The notes: generated by a model not told the origin, from the sequence alone. A stretch of DNA of 64,000 nt from Romboutsia sedimentorum (GCF_030131845.1 NZ_JASKYM010000001.1:558001-622000), one strand, 5' to 3'; counted from the first letter of the stretch, positions 44,185-53,159 are shown. Program-made: numbers and translations.

Positions 44185-45768
44185 ATGCAAAAAACTATAA
44201 AACGAAAAAAATTAATAATAAATGCATTGATTTTAACTTTAACTACTGTAACTCTTGGATTTATAAACACATCTTTTAGAGTTTATTTATCTAATAAAAT
44301 TGGGGCTGAAGGTATAGGCCTATATCAATTAATAATGAGTATACATATAATGACTTCTACGTTTGCAATCTCTGGTATTAGAGTAACTACTACACGCTTG
44401 ATTGCAGAGGAACTTGGACGGGGAAACTCTCAAAGAATAAAAAGTATTATGAAAAAGGCATTTATATACAGCTTGTTTTTCTCTGTATTAACTGCCCTAG
44501 CTCTATATGAAGGTGCTGAATTTATAAGTATGAACTGGTTAGAAGACAGTCGAGCTATTATACCGCTTAAAATACTATCTTGTAGCTTACCTTTTGTTGG
44601 TATGGGAGCATGTTTTCATGGTTATTTTTATGGTATGAGAAAAGTTGTAAAAAGTATTACCTCAGATATTATTGAGGTTTCTACTTTAATGATAATTATA
44701 GCAGCGTTTATAAGTATATATTTACCTAAAGGTCTTGATTATACTTGTGCTTTGATAGCAGTTGCTATATCACTTGCTATAATCGCTTCAACAGTATTTT
44801 GCTATATACTTTACAAGTTTGAAAAGAAAAATATTAATAAAAATGCTTGTTGTAAAAGTTCATCTTATTCTTTAACTACTGTTTCTAAAATAGCATTTCC
44901 TATAGCTTGCAGTGCTTATATTCAAACAGGACTTAAAACAGTTGAAGATATCCTTATACCGGGTGCTCTTAGACAATTTGGTGCATCATCATCATCTTCT
45001 TTAGCTACATTTGGTATGATTAAAGGTATGGTACTTCCTATATTATATTTTCCATCAATATTTTTAGCTTCATTTTCAACACTTATAATTCCCGAAATAT
45101 CAGAAGCTAAGGCACTTAACCAAACTAAAAGAGTAAATAATATTATAGGGAAGGTTTTTAAATTCACTTTATTAATTGCTATATTTGCATCTGGGTTGTT
45201 TATGATATTTTCTAATGAATTAGGCTTAGCTATATATCATGATAGCGAGGTAGGATTTATGATAAAAATACTAGCTCCTCTTATACCATTTATGTATTTA
45301 GATAGAGTTGTTGATGGAAGTTTAAATGCACTTGATCAGCAAATGAGTACCTTAAGATACAACTTAATTGACATGGGTGTTAGAATATTTTTAATATTAT
45401 TTTTGATACCTAAAAATGGTGTAACAGGATTTATTATAGTATTATTTGTTGGTACTTTACTAAATTCACTTCTTAGTATAAATAGGTTATTAAAAGTTAC
45501 TAAATTAGAATTTTTATTATTTGACTGGCTATTAAAGCCTATGCTTTGTGTAGCTTTATCTGGCTATTTTATAAAGTTAAGTTTTGATTATCTTCAAATT
45601 ACTACTATGATTGTATCTCAAGTTCTTTTAGTCGTTTTATTTTATTTTGTCCTACTTATTATTGTAGGCTGTATTAAAAGAAATGATATTATGTGGTTTT
45701 TAGATGCGTTTAAAAATGATATTAAATCTGATAAACTAAGTGATTTAGGATTATTTAAACGTTTTTAA
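44185..45768 (+). CDS. spoVB: SpoVB-type MOP-superfamily flippase
   Basis: The 527-residue membrane protein has about 14 segments and the N-terminal GFINTSFRVYLSNKIGAEGIGLYQL signature of stage V sporulation protein B. It probably flips a lipid-linked cortex or peptidoglycan precursor. Several SpoVB/MurJ-like paralogues usually occur, so its sporulation role is by family. It has a GGGAGATG ribosome site and its own terminator. Confidence 0.88.
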   Translation: MQKTIKRKKLIINALILTLTTVTLGFINTSFRVYLSNKIGAEGIGLYQLIMSIHIMTSTFAISGIRVTTTRLIAEELGRGNSQRIKSIMKKAFIYSLFFSVLTALALYEGAEFISMNWLEDSRAIIPLKILSCSLPFVGMGACFHGYFYGMRKVVKSITSDIIEVSTLMIIIAAFISIYLPKGLDYTCALIAVAISLAIIASTVFCYILYKFEKKNINKNACCKSSSYSLTTVSKIAFPIACSAYIQTGLKTVEDILIPGALRQFGASSSSSLATFGMIKGMVLPILYFPSIFLASFSTLIIPEISEAKALNQTKRVNNIIGKVFKFTLLIAIFASGLFMIFSNELGLAIYHDSEVGFMIKILAPLIPFMYLDRVVDGSLNALDQQMSTLRYNLIDMGVRIFLILFLIPKNGVTGFIIVLFVGTLLNSLLSINRLLKVTKLEFLLFDWLLKPMLCVALSGYFIKLSFDYLQITTMIVSQVLLVVLFYFVLLIIVGCIKRNDIMWFLDAFKNDIKSDKLSDLGLFKRF

Positions 45769-45790
45769 TTAAATTTTTAATATAAATATA

Positions 45791-45828
45791 AAAAAGAGCT
45801 AATCTCATTTTTGAGATAGCTCCTTTTT
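45791..45828. terminator. Bidirectional terminator after spoVB
   Basis: Stem AAAAAGAGCTAATCTCA / TGAGATAGCTCCTTTTT has one bulged base and a four-base loop. It serves spoVB and the convergent hydrolase gene. Confidence 0.85.
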
Positions 45829-45834
45829 ACATTT

Positions 45835-46689
45835 TTAATTTATATTTTCTAAGAATTTAACTATATTTTTATATGTTATATTCATTTGTTTTTCACTAGT
45901 TATTATAGCTTCATTGTCCCCTCTTTGAAGTCCATAGTCTCCAAATTGAGAATGATTCGCCCCTTCTACTTCTACATACGTTGTGCTTTCAGGTAATTTT
46001 TCTCTTGATTTAATAAGATCTTTAAAGTTAACTACTCCATCTTTACTTCCCCATATAGATAACACTTCTTTGCCCATTTTTTTTAAATCGTCATTCATAG
46101 GATAAGATGCTAAAAGAACTACTCCATCTACCATATTGTTTTTAGATGCAAAATCTGATGCTGCAACACCTCCTAAAGAGTGTCCACCTACTACCCAATG
46201 TGTTATATCACGGTAGTCATTCATAACCTTTTCAGCATCATTTTTGCCAAGTAACGGTATATTAAGAGGTGATTCAATTATTACAACTTCATAGCCTTTT
46301 TCAGCTATTTTTTCACAAAATGGTGCATATACCTCTGGTTCTACTTTAGCACCTGGATATAATATAAATCCTTTTGTAGCTTCTACATTTTTTGGTGTAA
46401 ACGATATGTAATCATTTATTTTAACGTCTACATTTTTATTACTTACCAATGCAGCCTTTGCAGTTTCTTTTGGTGAATACGTTTGAGTTAACCATATGAA
46501 AGTTCCTAATACAGCTATTACAGCACTTATACCTATTCCTAATAATAACTTTCTCTTTATATTCGATTTCTTCTCATTTTTGTCATTAATTTCTTCTAAT
46601 TTATCAACAAATAACGGTCTTTGAAGTTCCATTGTTATACTAAAAGTATCCTGCTCTGCATTTTCCTTTACATCTATATCTTCACCCAT
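45835..46689 (-). CDS. Membrane-anchored alpha/beta hydrolase
   Basis: The 284-residue protein has a charged cytoplasmic N-terminus (to about 47), one membrane segment (about 49-68) and an extracellular alpha/beta-hydrolase domain. The nucleophile Ser is in GGHSLGG, the Asp in WGSKDGVV and the His in GANHSQFGDYG. It is closest in pattern to dienelactone-hydrolase/chlorophyllase-like carboxylesterases. The substrate is unknown. Confidence 0.8.
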   Translation of the reverse strand: MGEDIDVKENAEQDTFSITMELQRPLFVDKLEEINDKNEKKSNIKRKLLLGIGISAVIAVLGTFIWLTQTYSPKETAKAALVSNKNVDVKINDYISFTPKNVEATKGFILYPGAKVEPEVYAPFCEKIAEKGYEVVIIESPLNIPLLGKNDAEKVMNDYRDITHWVVGGHSLGGVAASDFASKNNMVDGVVLLASYPMNDDLKKMGKEVLSIWGSKDGVVNFKDLIKSREKLPESTTYVEVEGANHSQFGDYGLQRGDNEAIITSEKQMNITYKNIVKFLENIN

Positions 46690-46749
46690 ATATTACCTCC
46701 GTCACTTTAAAATACTATTATAGTTTATCATATTTGAGGTAATTTTTCA

Positions 46750-47162
46750 CTAAAGTAAATGTTTTAAATTTTTTATTTTATGCAAGTATTTTTTCATTTT
46801 TTTATTTAAAACATTTAAACTATATAGGTTATTTGTTAAATGTTTTTGTTTTTTTATGAAATGTTCTTGATTATGATCTTTGTAGATTTGATTTATTTGT
46901 AGTAATTTTTCTTCGATTAATACTGGAATCAGTAATAAATTTTTTATTTTATAAGAATTGTTTTTTCTTTTTGAATACATATTGACTTCTGTAATGATTT
47001 CTTTATTAACTTTATGATACATATCTAATAAGTATTTATGTCTTTTTTGTATATTGTAATGAAGTATAAACTTATTTATTAATATAATAATGCTATAAAT
47101 CTGTTTATAAATCCTAGTATTAATATAAACATAATCTTCTTTGATAATATTAATTTTTTCAT
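46750..47162 (-). pseudogene. Unknown small gene interrupted by a poly-A frameshift
   Basis: A strong GGAGGA ribosome site sits five bases before the ATG at 47162, but that frame ends after 27 codons (stop at 47079). The other frame stays open from before this ATG down to 46750, including a 90-codon ORF that lacks its own ribosome site. The frames join if the A6 run (47154-47159) had seven A, giving a 137-residue Lys/Ile/Asn-rich, mostly helical protein (MKKINIIKEDYVYINTRIYK...). No family is recognised. It may be a true frameshift, a sequencing slip or a slippage-controlled gene. Confidence 0.6.
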
Positions 47163-47240
47163 ATGTATCCTCCTTTTGAAGTTTCTAATATACTAATATT
47201 ATCATATTTAAATTTTTGTTCAAATTTACCATAATTCGTA

Positions 47241-47297
47241 TATATACCAATATTATTCTCACCTTTCAAATTATATAAATATATACCAATAGTATTT
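47241..47297. repeat. Pair of direct repeats upstream of the frameshifted gene
   Basis: TATATACCAAT occurs at 47241-47251 and 47280-47290, with 16 of 17 bases matching when extended rightward. The repeats lie in the 316-base gap before the frameshifted gene. They could be operators or a short duplication. The rest of the gap is AT-rich with only the nitroreductase terminator. Confidence 0.5.
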
Positions 47298-47384
47298 GAT
47301 TTATTTATTTATTTTTCATTTTATTTAATATGCAAACAAACTTTTTTTAATTTAACAAGTTTTTAATTTATTAAATTTTAACAT

Positions 47385-47430
47385 AAAAATAAATTACTAA
47401 AGTTTTATCAACACTTAGTAATCTATTTTT
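47385..47430 (-). terminator. Terminator of the nitroreductase gene
   Basis: A stem of about 17 bp (47385-47402 with 47413-47430, one mismatch and one bulge) ends in an A/T run, 49 bases beyond the stop. Confidence 0.65.
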
Positions 47431-47478
47431 ATTTACTCTATTTAATTATTTACTCTTAATTTGATAATTTAAAATCCA

Positions 47479-48228
47479 TTATTTCTTTGTAAAAAACTTA
47501 ATTCCCTCTTTTATAGATCTATCCATTTCTATAGAGAAGTCTGCACTTGTCTTTCTATTATATATTAATTCACCAAAACTATTTACGTTAAACGGATTTG
47601 TCTTAGGCATATTTTCTTCTTTGTTTTTAAACATTTCTTTTAACTCATCTTCATCTAATTTCTTATATTTTTCATCAAATACAACATGTTCTTTGTCAAA
47701 CCTATCTCTATATACTCTTTTCATATTTTCTGGGTAGTATCCAAGAGTTATCATAGCAGCTGGAAAAGTATAATCAGGTAAATTCAAAAGCGTTTTATGT
47801 TCTTCATAATTTTCCATTATATCCCCTATGTAACAACTTCCTATATCTAGGCTTTCTGCTGCTAACACTGCATTTTGACAAGCTATTAAAGAATCATTTA
47901 TTGATAACATAAAATCATTCATTCCTAAAGGCTTTATATTTTCAATATTACATACTTTAAAGTAATCACACCATTTTTGCATATCTGCTAAAAATATAAG
48001 AATAACCGAAGCTTTTTTTATAAATGGCTGATTATCACAAGTTATACTTAGCTTTTCTTTTGTTTTTTCATCACTTATTTTTATGATAGAATACATCATC
48101 ATATTTCCTGCAGTAGGTGCTTTTATAGCACTTTCTAAAATTATATCTAGATGCTCTTTACTTATTTCTTTTTCTTGATATTTTCTTAGTGATACTCTGT
48201 TGTTTATAGCTTTTATAATATCATTCAT
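47479..48228 (-). CDS. Nitroreductase-family FMN flavoprotein
   Basis: The 249-residue protein begins with the FMN-phosphate-binding N-terminus (INNRVSLRKYQEKEIS...APTAGNMMMYS). It has the family's NAxLAAESLDIGSCYIGDI core and a C-terminal extension with YRDRFDKEHVVFDEKY seen in NfrA-like subgroups. It probably reduces nitro, quinone or flavin substrates with NAD(P)H. It is monocistronic. Confidence 0.88.
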   Translation of the reverse strand: MNDIIKAINNRVSLRKYQEKEISKEHLDIILESAIKAPTAGNMMMYSIIKISDEKTKEKLSITCDNQPFIKKASVILIFLADMQKWCDYFKVCNIENIKPLGMNDFMLSINDSLIACQNAVLAAESLDIGSCYIGDIMENYEEHKTLLNLPDYTFPAAMITLGYYPENMKRVYRDRFDKEHVVFDEKYKKLDEDELKEMFKNKEENMPKTNPFNVNSFGELIYNRKTSADFSIEMDRSIKEGIKFFTKK

Positions 48229-48397
48229 CCTAATCCCCCTTTTACCTATAATAGTATAGAATATTTTATGTATATGTCTATCTATTTTTATATGTAAAGC
48301 AATGAAGGAATTTGAAATAAAATATAGAAAATATATAAGTTATAGTAAAAACAAACTTAAGAGTTTAAAATTATTATTTAATAAAAGGAGCATACTT

Positions 48398-49012
48398 ATG
48401 AAAACTAATTACAAAGTTGCATATGATAAGGAATGGGAAAAATTAAAAGAAAAAAATCCCAAAGATATTGTAGATAAATTAGATGTATTATATTGTAGCG
48501 ATAAAAAGCAATTTACAGTTACATTTTTAAATGAAGAATATATTCTAGACTATAATTATGAAACTATATACAAAAAGGATAGTAAAGTTCCTTTAAATAT
48601 AGGTGCATCTATAATGATACTTAACTACCTAACATTTTCAAACACATATATCAATACATCTAATAAGTGGGTAAGTCTAAAAGAAATACCAAATGGTGGT
48701 GCATTATTTTATCCAGCTTTTTACAAAAGTTCAATACTAGAGCTTATTAATAAATTTGGTTCTAATTGTGAGAGTTTTTCACAATGTTCAAATAAAATAG
48801 GAGGTATACCTGCAGGTTTTGCAGATAAATCCTTTGTTTTTAAAGTACTTCCTAAAATTTCAATTTGCATAGCTGTTTGGGAAGGCGATGATGAAATATC
48901 ACCTAATTGCACTATATTATTTGATCATTCTATACAGTATCTAGTTCATATTGAAACAGTAATAGCACTTGGAGGATATTTAGCAGATACATTAATCAAT
49001 ATGAATTTATAG
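48398..49012 (+). CDS. DUF3786 protein
   Basis: The 204-residue cytosolic protein matches DUF3786 in length and motifs (NIGASIMILNYLTF, KEIPNGGALFYPAFYKSSI and a late AVWEGDDEISPNCTILFDHS). Members occur in anaerobes near corrinoid or one-carbon metabolism, but function is unproven. Here it is isolated. The ATG at 48398 is preferred over that at 48302 because AAAAGGAG sits ahead and the added N-terminus would be unrelated. Confidence 0.8.
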   Translation: MKTNYKVAYDKEWEKLKEKNPKDIVDKLDVLYCSDKKQFTVTFLNEEYILDYNYETIYKKDSKVPLNIGASIMILNYLTFSNTYINTSNKWVSLKEIPNGGALFYPAFYKSSILELINKFGSNCESFSQCSNKIGGIPAGFADKSFVFKVLPKISICIAVWEGDDEISPNCTILFDHSIQYLVHIETVIALGGYLADTLINMNL

Positions 49013-49041
49013 AAAAGTTTTATATAAATCATTACATATTA

Positions 49042-49076
49042 AAAGAGTATCTTAAAATCATTTTAAGATACTCTTT
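49042..49076. terminator. Bidirectional terminator
   Basis: Long stem AAAGAGTATCTTAAAAT / ATTTTAAGATACTCTTT with a minimal loop lies between DUF3786 and the codA remnant. Confidence 0.9.
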
Positions 49077-49084
49077 GCTTTAAA

Positions 49085-49258
49085 TTATTTTTGGAAATCT
49101 ACTACTACCTCTTTTTCTAAAGTAACAGTAGTTTTACTTAATGTTGTATGTGATATAACATTACCTTTTCTTATTGAGTAGTAAACTGGAACTTGCCTTC
49201 TTAGCGCATCATATCCGCTCTGTGCTGGCAATATTATTAAGTTTCCTGGCTTTAATCT
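49085..49258 (-). pseudogene. codA: 3' remnant of cytosine deaminase
   Basis: The minus strand encodes LIILPAQSGYDALRRQVPVY and continues to a stop at 49085. It closely resembles the C-terminus of E. coli CodA (LPAENGFDALRRQVPVRYS region). Upstream the frame meets TAG at 49259-49261, and a neighbouring frame continues the reading, so a frameshift near 49250 is likely. The rest of the gene is gone; the glutathione peroxidase gene ends at 49300. There is no start codon or ribosome site. Confidence 0.8.
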
Positions 49259-49299
49259 CTAGACCATTAGGGAATGATATTATTCCATCTTCTATTATT

Positions 49300-49779
49300 T
49301 TATTTTTTTAGTAATTCTTCTATATCACTTTTTATTTTTAACGGTGATACTGTAGGTGCATATCTTTTTATCACATTTCCATTGTCATCTATTAAAAATT
49401 TAGTAAAATTCCATTTTATTTCTTTTCCTAATATTGATTTAGACTGCTCTTTTAAGTATTTATATAATGGATGAGCATTTTCTCCATTTACATCTATTTT
49501 TTCAAACATATTAAAAGTAACTCCATAATTTAATTGACAAAATTGATGTATCTCATCATTACTCCCTGAATCCTGTTTTGCAAATTGATTACAAGGAAAA
49601 CCTAATATTTCAAATCCTCTATCTTTATATTCTTGGTAAAGTATTTCTAAATCTTTAAATTGAGGAGTTAGTCCACATTTACTAGCAGTATTTACTACTA
49701 AAACTACTTTACCGCTATACTCTTTCATGCTTACTTCTTGTGTATTCATTTTTTTTGCTGAAAATTGATAAAAATTCAT
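49300..49779 (-). CDS. Glutathione peroxidase-family thiol peroxidase (BsaA-like)
   Basis: The 159-residue peroxidase has the active Cys in [11 protein letters not shown], the second conserved Cys region [13 protein letters not shown] (Gln of the catalytic triad) and [13 protein letters not shown] Cys rather than selenocysteine form, it likely uses thioredoxin. Its 3' end abuts the cytosine deaminase remnant. Confidence 0.92.
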   Translation of the reverse strand: MNFYQFSAKKMNTQEVSMKEYSGKVVLVVNTASKCGLTPQFKDLEILYQEYKDRGFEILGFPCNQFAKQDSGSNDEIHQFCQLNYGVTFNMFEKIDVNGENAHPLYKYLKEQSKSILGKEIKWNFTKFLIDDNGNVIKRYAPTVSPLKIKSDIEELLKK

Positions 49780-49872
49780 ATATATTATCCTCTCATGGTT
49801 ACTGTTATTTTTTATATACTCTTATATATACCTCTATTATATAGTTTCTAATCTTATTTTTTATTTATTTCT

Positions 49873-49907
49873 AAAAAAGTATTACCAATGTATAGGCAAT
49901 ACTTTTT
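49873..49907 (-). terminator. Terminator of the nucleotidyltransferase gene
   Basis: Stem AAAAAGTATTACC / GGCAATACTTTTT (one G.U) is followed by a U run on the minus strand. Confidence 0.8.
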
Positions 49908-49912
49908 ATACT

Positions 49913-50467
49913 TTAATACTTAAGTGCTTCAAGTATCTCTTTATTTATGTTTTCAGATAAATTTTTAGATAAGTTTCTTTTTAATAAGTGCTTGTATTTT
50001 ATACCATTTGTTTGAAAGTATTTCTTTATCAATGGAAGTCTGTCTTTAGGATCATTCATAACCTTATATGCAACTAACCAGTCTTCAAGTGAAGTTAAGT
50101 TGACTTTTATTTGATCTATTATTACAGTATCTACAATAGCATCTTCATCTAAAATAAAATTATATATATTTTCATTGCATAATGCTATTTTAAACCCACC
50201 CATAAACTCTACTTCTGTATCATCTACTATGTATCCAAAAAATTCCTCCGTTCTGAATGGTTCTTTAGATGGTGAATTTCTACTTGTACCTATTTTATTC
50301 ATAATATCTTTTATTTTACTTGCGTCTTTGGGGTCTATTAATATATCTATATCGTTTGGCTTTTCTACTAAGCCATTAAAATATAATAATACTGAGCTAC
50401 CAACTGCCCAAGTACAATTATATTCATTTAATAACTTTGCTACTTTTTTTAATACATCTAAATTCAT
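49913..50467 (-). CDS. Nucleotidyltransferase-fold protein
   Basis: The 184-residue protein shows the minimal nucleotidyltransferase pattern WAVGSSVLLYFNG followed by the metal-binding NDIDIL pair of aspartates. A third acidic candidate is TEVEFMGGF, and the helical tail contains DWLVAYKVM. It resembles stand-alone MNT/LinA-like transferases. It may modify a small molecule or be a toxin-antitoxin relic, but no HEPN partner is adjacent. Confidence 0.7.
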   Translation of the reverse strand: MNLDVLKKVAKLLNEYNCTWAVGSSVLLYFNGLVEKPNDIDILIDPKDASKIKDIMNKIGTSRNSPSKEPFRTEEFFGYIVDDTEVEFMGGFKIALCNENIYNFILDEDAIVDTVIIDQIKVNLTSLEDWLVAYKVMNDPKDRLPLIKKYFQTNGIKYKHLLKRNLSKNLSENINKEILEALKY

Positions 50468-50652
50468 ATTGTTTTATCCTTTCATAATGTTTCTATATAT
50501 TTAAATCAATATTTTATAATGACTATCTTAATATTATAACATTTTGATTACTATTTTTATTCACGCAAAAAAAGCCCCTAACAAAAAGGCTATTTTTAAA
50601 CTTCACAAATACTATATTTTATAAAATATAATATTTGTCTTATTCTTTATAT

Positions 50653-50677
50653 TTAAAATTTAGAAGCCTTAAATATA
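50653..50677. repeat. 25-bp direct repeat, copy 1
   Basis: It matches 53132-53156 at 22 of 25 bases, with all differences being transitions. Both copies share the core TTAAAATTTAG. Together they bracket the MFS and methyltransferase genes. Confidence 0.5.
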
Positions 50678-50769
50678 TCTCACACCATCCTTTTTATATT
50701 TCATATAGTATATAATAATACCATATTATGTAATTTACATATTATATTTTGACTGAAAGGTATGAATTT

Positions 50770-50835
50770 ATGACTGAAATAACATATATCACTAAAGTTA
50801 TCTTTTATTTAGCCCTAGACCAAATTAAATTTTAA
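50770..50835 (+). CDS. Possible leader peptide of the MFS efflux gene
   Basis: A 21-codon ORF beginning MTEITYITKVIFYLALDQIK has its ATG overlapping the stop of a three-codon mini-ORF (50762-50773) that follows GAAAGG. It ends 24 bases before the MFS ATG. Leader peptides controlling drug-efflux genes by ribosome stalling are known for mef/msr-type genes. No compelling alternative stem structure was seen, so this is tentative. Confidence 0.3.
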   Translation: MTEITYITKVIFYLALDQIKF

Positions 50836-50859
50836 TATTTATATAAAAGGAGGATAAGT

Positions 50860-52086
50860 ATGAAATTATGGAATAAAAATTTTTTTCTACTATGGCAAGG
50901 TCAATTAGTATCTGTTTTTGGAGATGCTCTATATTCGATGGCTTTAGGATTTTGGGTACTTCAAGAAACTGGTTCAACAGCAATCATGGGGAGTATAATG
51001 GCTTTAGTTACAATCCCTAGGATAATATTAGGTCCTTTTGCTGGAGTTATAGTAGATAAATCTGATAGGAAAAAATTAATTGTTTTAGGAGATATCGTAA
51101 GGGGTGTTAGCATGTTACTTCTTGCTTTTGCAGCAATAGGTGGTTTTCTAAAAGTTTGGATGGTAATGTTGATGGGAATTATACTTGGAATATGTTCCTC
51201 CTTTTTTAATCCTTCAATACAATCTGTACTTCCAGAATTAGTGCCTAAAGAAAAATTAATTAAGGCTAATTCATCTTATCAAATGGCTACTACTGGTGCA
51301 GATATAATCGGCCAGTCTATTGGTGGTTTTGTATATACCATACTTGGTGCCCCTTTGATGTTTTTAATTAATGGAATATCCTATTTATTTTCAGCTTTTA
51401 CTGAAGGGTTTATTCAAATTCCTAAAATTGAAAGAAAAAATATAAACGTTACTTTTAAAGAGGATTTTATGGACGGTCTTAGGTTTATTCTAAAGTTTAA
51501 AGGGTTGGTAAGAAGTCTAATAATGGCTTTCTTTATAAACTTTCTATTTGGAATGATACGAGTATTAATCATACCTTGGTTTTTATCTGATCCGTCTCTA
51601 GGAATGACTAAATATGGTTTATTAAGTGGATTTCAAAGTTTCGGATTTTTAATAGGAACGCTTATCTTATCTTTTATTAATATTAATCCAAATCATAAAT
51701 ATAAAATATATCTTTCTTCAATATTCATATTTATGTCCTTTATAGGACTAGGTGCATTTATGAATAACTTTATAGTTATAATTTTATGTTTTACTGTTGC
51801 ATTTGCCTTTATGTTTATATTTAATACCATGGCAAATTCAACTATAATGCTAGTAACACCTTCAGATAAAAGAGGAAAGGTTTTTGCTACTATTGGTACT
51901 TTGGCTATGGCGATTTCTCCTATAGGGAATTTTGTTGGCGGCGTATTAGGTGAATTTATGAATCCTAGGACTCTAATAATATCAAGCACTCTATTAGGAA
52001 TTATTATTATATGTAGCATTGTTGTAAATAAAGATGTAAAAAAGTTTTTAAATTATATTCCTGAAGAAACAAATAATAATTGCTAA
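50860..52086 (+). CDS. MFS transporter, macrolide-efflux (Mef-like) type
   Basis: The 408-residue major facilitator has 12 membrane segments. The opening NFFLLWQGQLVSVFGDALYSMALGFWVL and GVIVDKSDRKKLIVLGDIVRG are characteristic of the MFS_3/Mef group. It may export a macrolide-like or endogenous compound. An AAAGGAGG ribosome site supports the start. It is flanked by an imperfect repeat pair and a GC-rich inverted repeat. Confidence 0.88.
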   Translation: MKLWNKNFFLLWQGQLVSVFGDALYSMALGFWVLQETGSTAIMGSIMALVTIPRIILGPFAGVIVDKSDRKKLIVLGDIVRGVSMLLLAFAAIGGFLKVWMVMLMGIILGICSSFFNPSIQSVLPELVPKEKLIKANSSYQMATTGADIIGQSIGGFVYTILGAPLMFLINGISYLFSAFTEGFIQIPKIERKNINVTFKEDFMDGLRFILKFKGLVRSLIMAFFINFLFGMIRVLIIPWFLSDPSLGMTKYGLLSGFQSFGFLIGTLILSFININPNHKYKIYLSSIFIFMSFIGLGAFMNNFIVIILCFTVAFAFMFIFNTMANSTIMLVTPSDKRGKVFATIGTLAMAISPIGNFVGGVLGEFMNPRTLIISSTLLGIIIICSIVVNKDVKKFLNYIPEETNNNC

Positions 52087-52125
52087 ATTTATGTAGATAA
52101 AACAAATTAAAATATATTTTTATAT

Positions 52126-52184
52126 TCCCGCAAACGTGACATTTTATGAATCTAAATATAACTATTAACTTCACGTTTGCGGGA
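52126..52184. repeat. GC-rich 14-bp inverted repeat
   Basis: TCCCGCAAACGTGA (52126-52139) and TCACGTTTGCGGGA (52171-52184) are perfect inverted copies 31 bases apart, standing out from AT-rich surroundings. Without a U run it is a poor terminator. A 59-bp miniature mobile element or regulator site is possible. Confidence 0.6.
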
Positions 52185-52256
52185 CATTTAAATTAAATAT
52201 CCTAATGATCTGTAAGCATTATCATTAATGATGATCTTTTCCAGTATAATTAGTAG

Positions 52257-53028
52257 CTATAATTTTATTGATTTAGTTGCAATATATGTATCTATATGTT
52301 TATCTAATAGATCTCCATCAGAATTATCTTCATAAAAACCACCTATCACAAATCCAGCATCAATTTGCCCCCCCCATTTGACTTTGCAATGAGTGCCCAA
52401 ATTCTAAGGTATCCTTATTTTCAATTCTTTCTTCTAATTGATTTTTAGGAAGTTGTTCTATATCAGAATATGGAATACTATTTTTTAAAATTAATTTATT
52501 ATTTTTTTCCCATTCATATAAGTCAAAAATGTATATAAGAGGATTAGAAAACCCAGATACTAATACCCCTCCTGTTTTTAATACCCTATAACATTCCTTC
52601 CATACTTTTTCTACATTATCTATAAAACAGTTAGAAACTGGGTGAAAAATAAAATCAAAAGTTTCATTATCAAATCTTGATAAATCTCTCATATCACCTT
52701 GTTCTAAATTAATAGTCAAATTATCTCTCTCAGATACCATTTTATCTTTATCTAACTGACCTTTGCTGTTGTCAAATACTGTAACATCACAACCTAATGC
52801 AGAAAATATAGGTCCTTGCTGACCTCCCCCAGATGCAAGACAAAGCACTTTTTTTCCTTTTATATTTCCAATCCATTCTTTAGGTATAGGTTTTGTTGGA
52901 GTTAATAATAATGTATAGTCTCCTTTTTTAGCCATTTCTACTTCTTCTGAGCTTATAGGTAATGTCCATTTATTTCCTATCTTAACTTCGTTATTCCAAG
53001 CAATTTCATTTTGTTTTCTTATATCCAT
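52257..53028 (-). pseudogene. SAM-dependent methyltransferase, frameshifted at a G8 tract
   Basis: The class I methyltransferase is read intact for 222 codons as far as MGGAN, where it stops at 52360. The G run on the minus strand (52368-52375) has eight G. With seven G the frame continues [17 protein letters not shown] and on to a stop at 52257, giving the family-typical 256 residues. SAM-binding features are KVLCLASGGGQQGP, DVTVFDNSKGQ, LEQGDMRDLS and HPVSNCFIDN. It is either a pseudogene or a phase-variable gene. The start has a GAAAGGG site. Confidence 0.75.
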
Positions 53029-53131
53029 TTTATAAAATCCCTTTCATAAAGACTTATTTATACTTAATTGTAGTCTTGTATGTAACTAAAATCTATAAAC
53101 AAGTCCTTTAGCTTAAATACATTTTTTATTC

Positions 53132-53156
53132 TTAAAATTTAGGAGCTTTAAACATA
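53132..53156. repeat. 25-bp direct repeat, copy 2
   Basis: Partner of 50653-50677, three transitions apart, ending just past the stop of the second Bce-like permease. Confidence 0.5.
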
Positions 53157-53159
53157 AGT

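Larger units (their letters stand above)
50468..50859. other. Intergenic region upstream of the MFS gene
   Basis: The 392-base gap holds a weak hairpin (about 50566-50597), the first copy of a 25-bp repeat (50653-50677), a -10-like TATAATAAT near 50711, and a short leader ORF. The remaining bases are AT-rich with nothing recognisable. Confidence 0.4.

Noticed and set aside
48302-48397. N-terminal extension of the DUF3786 gene
   Set aside because: A strong ribosome site fixes the start at 48398. The extension is Lys/Ser-rich and overlaps the promoter gap.
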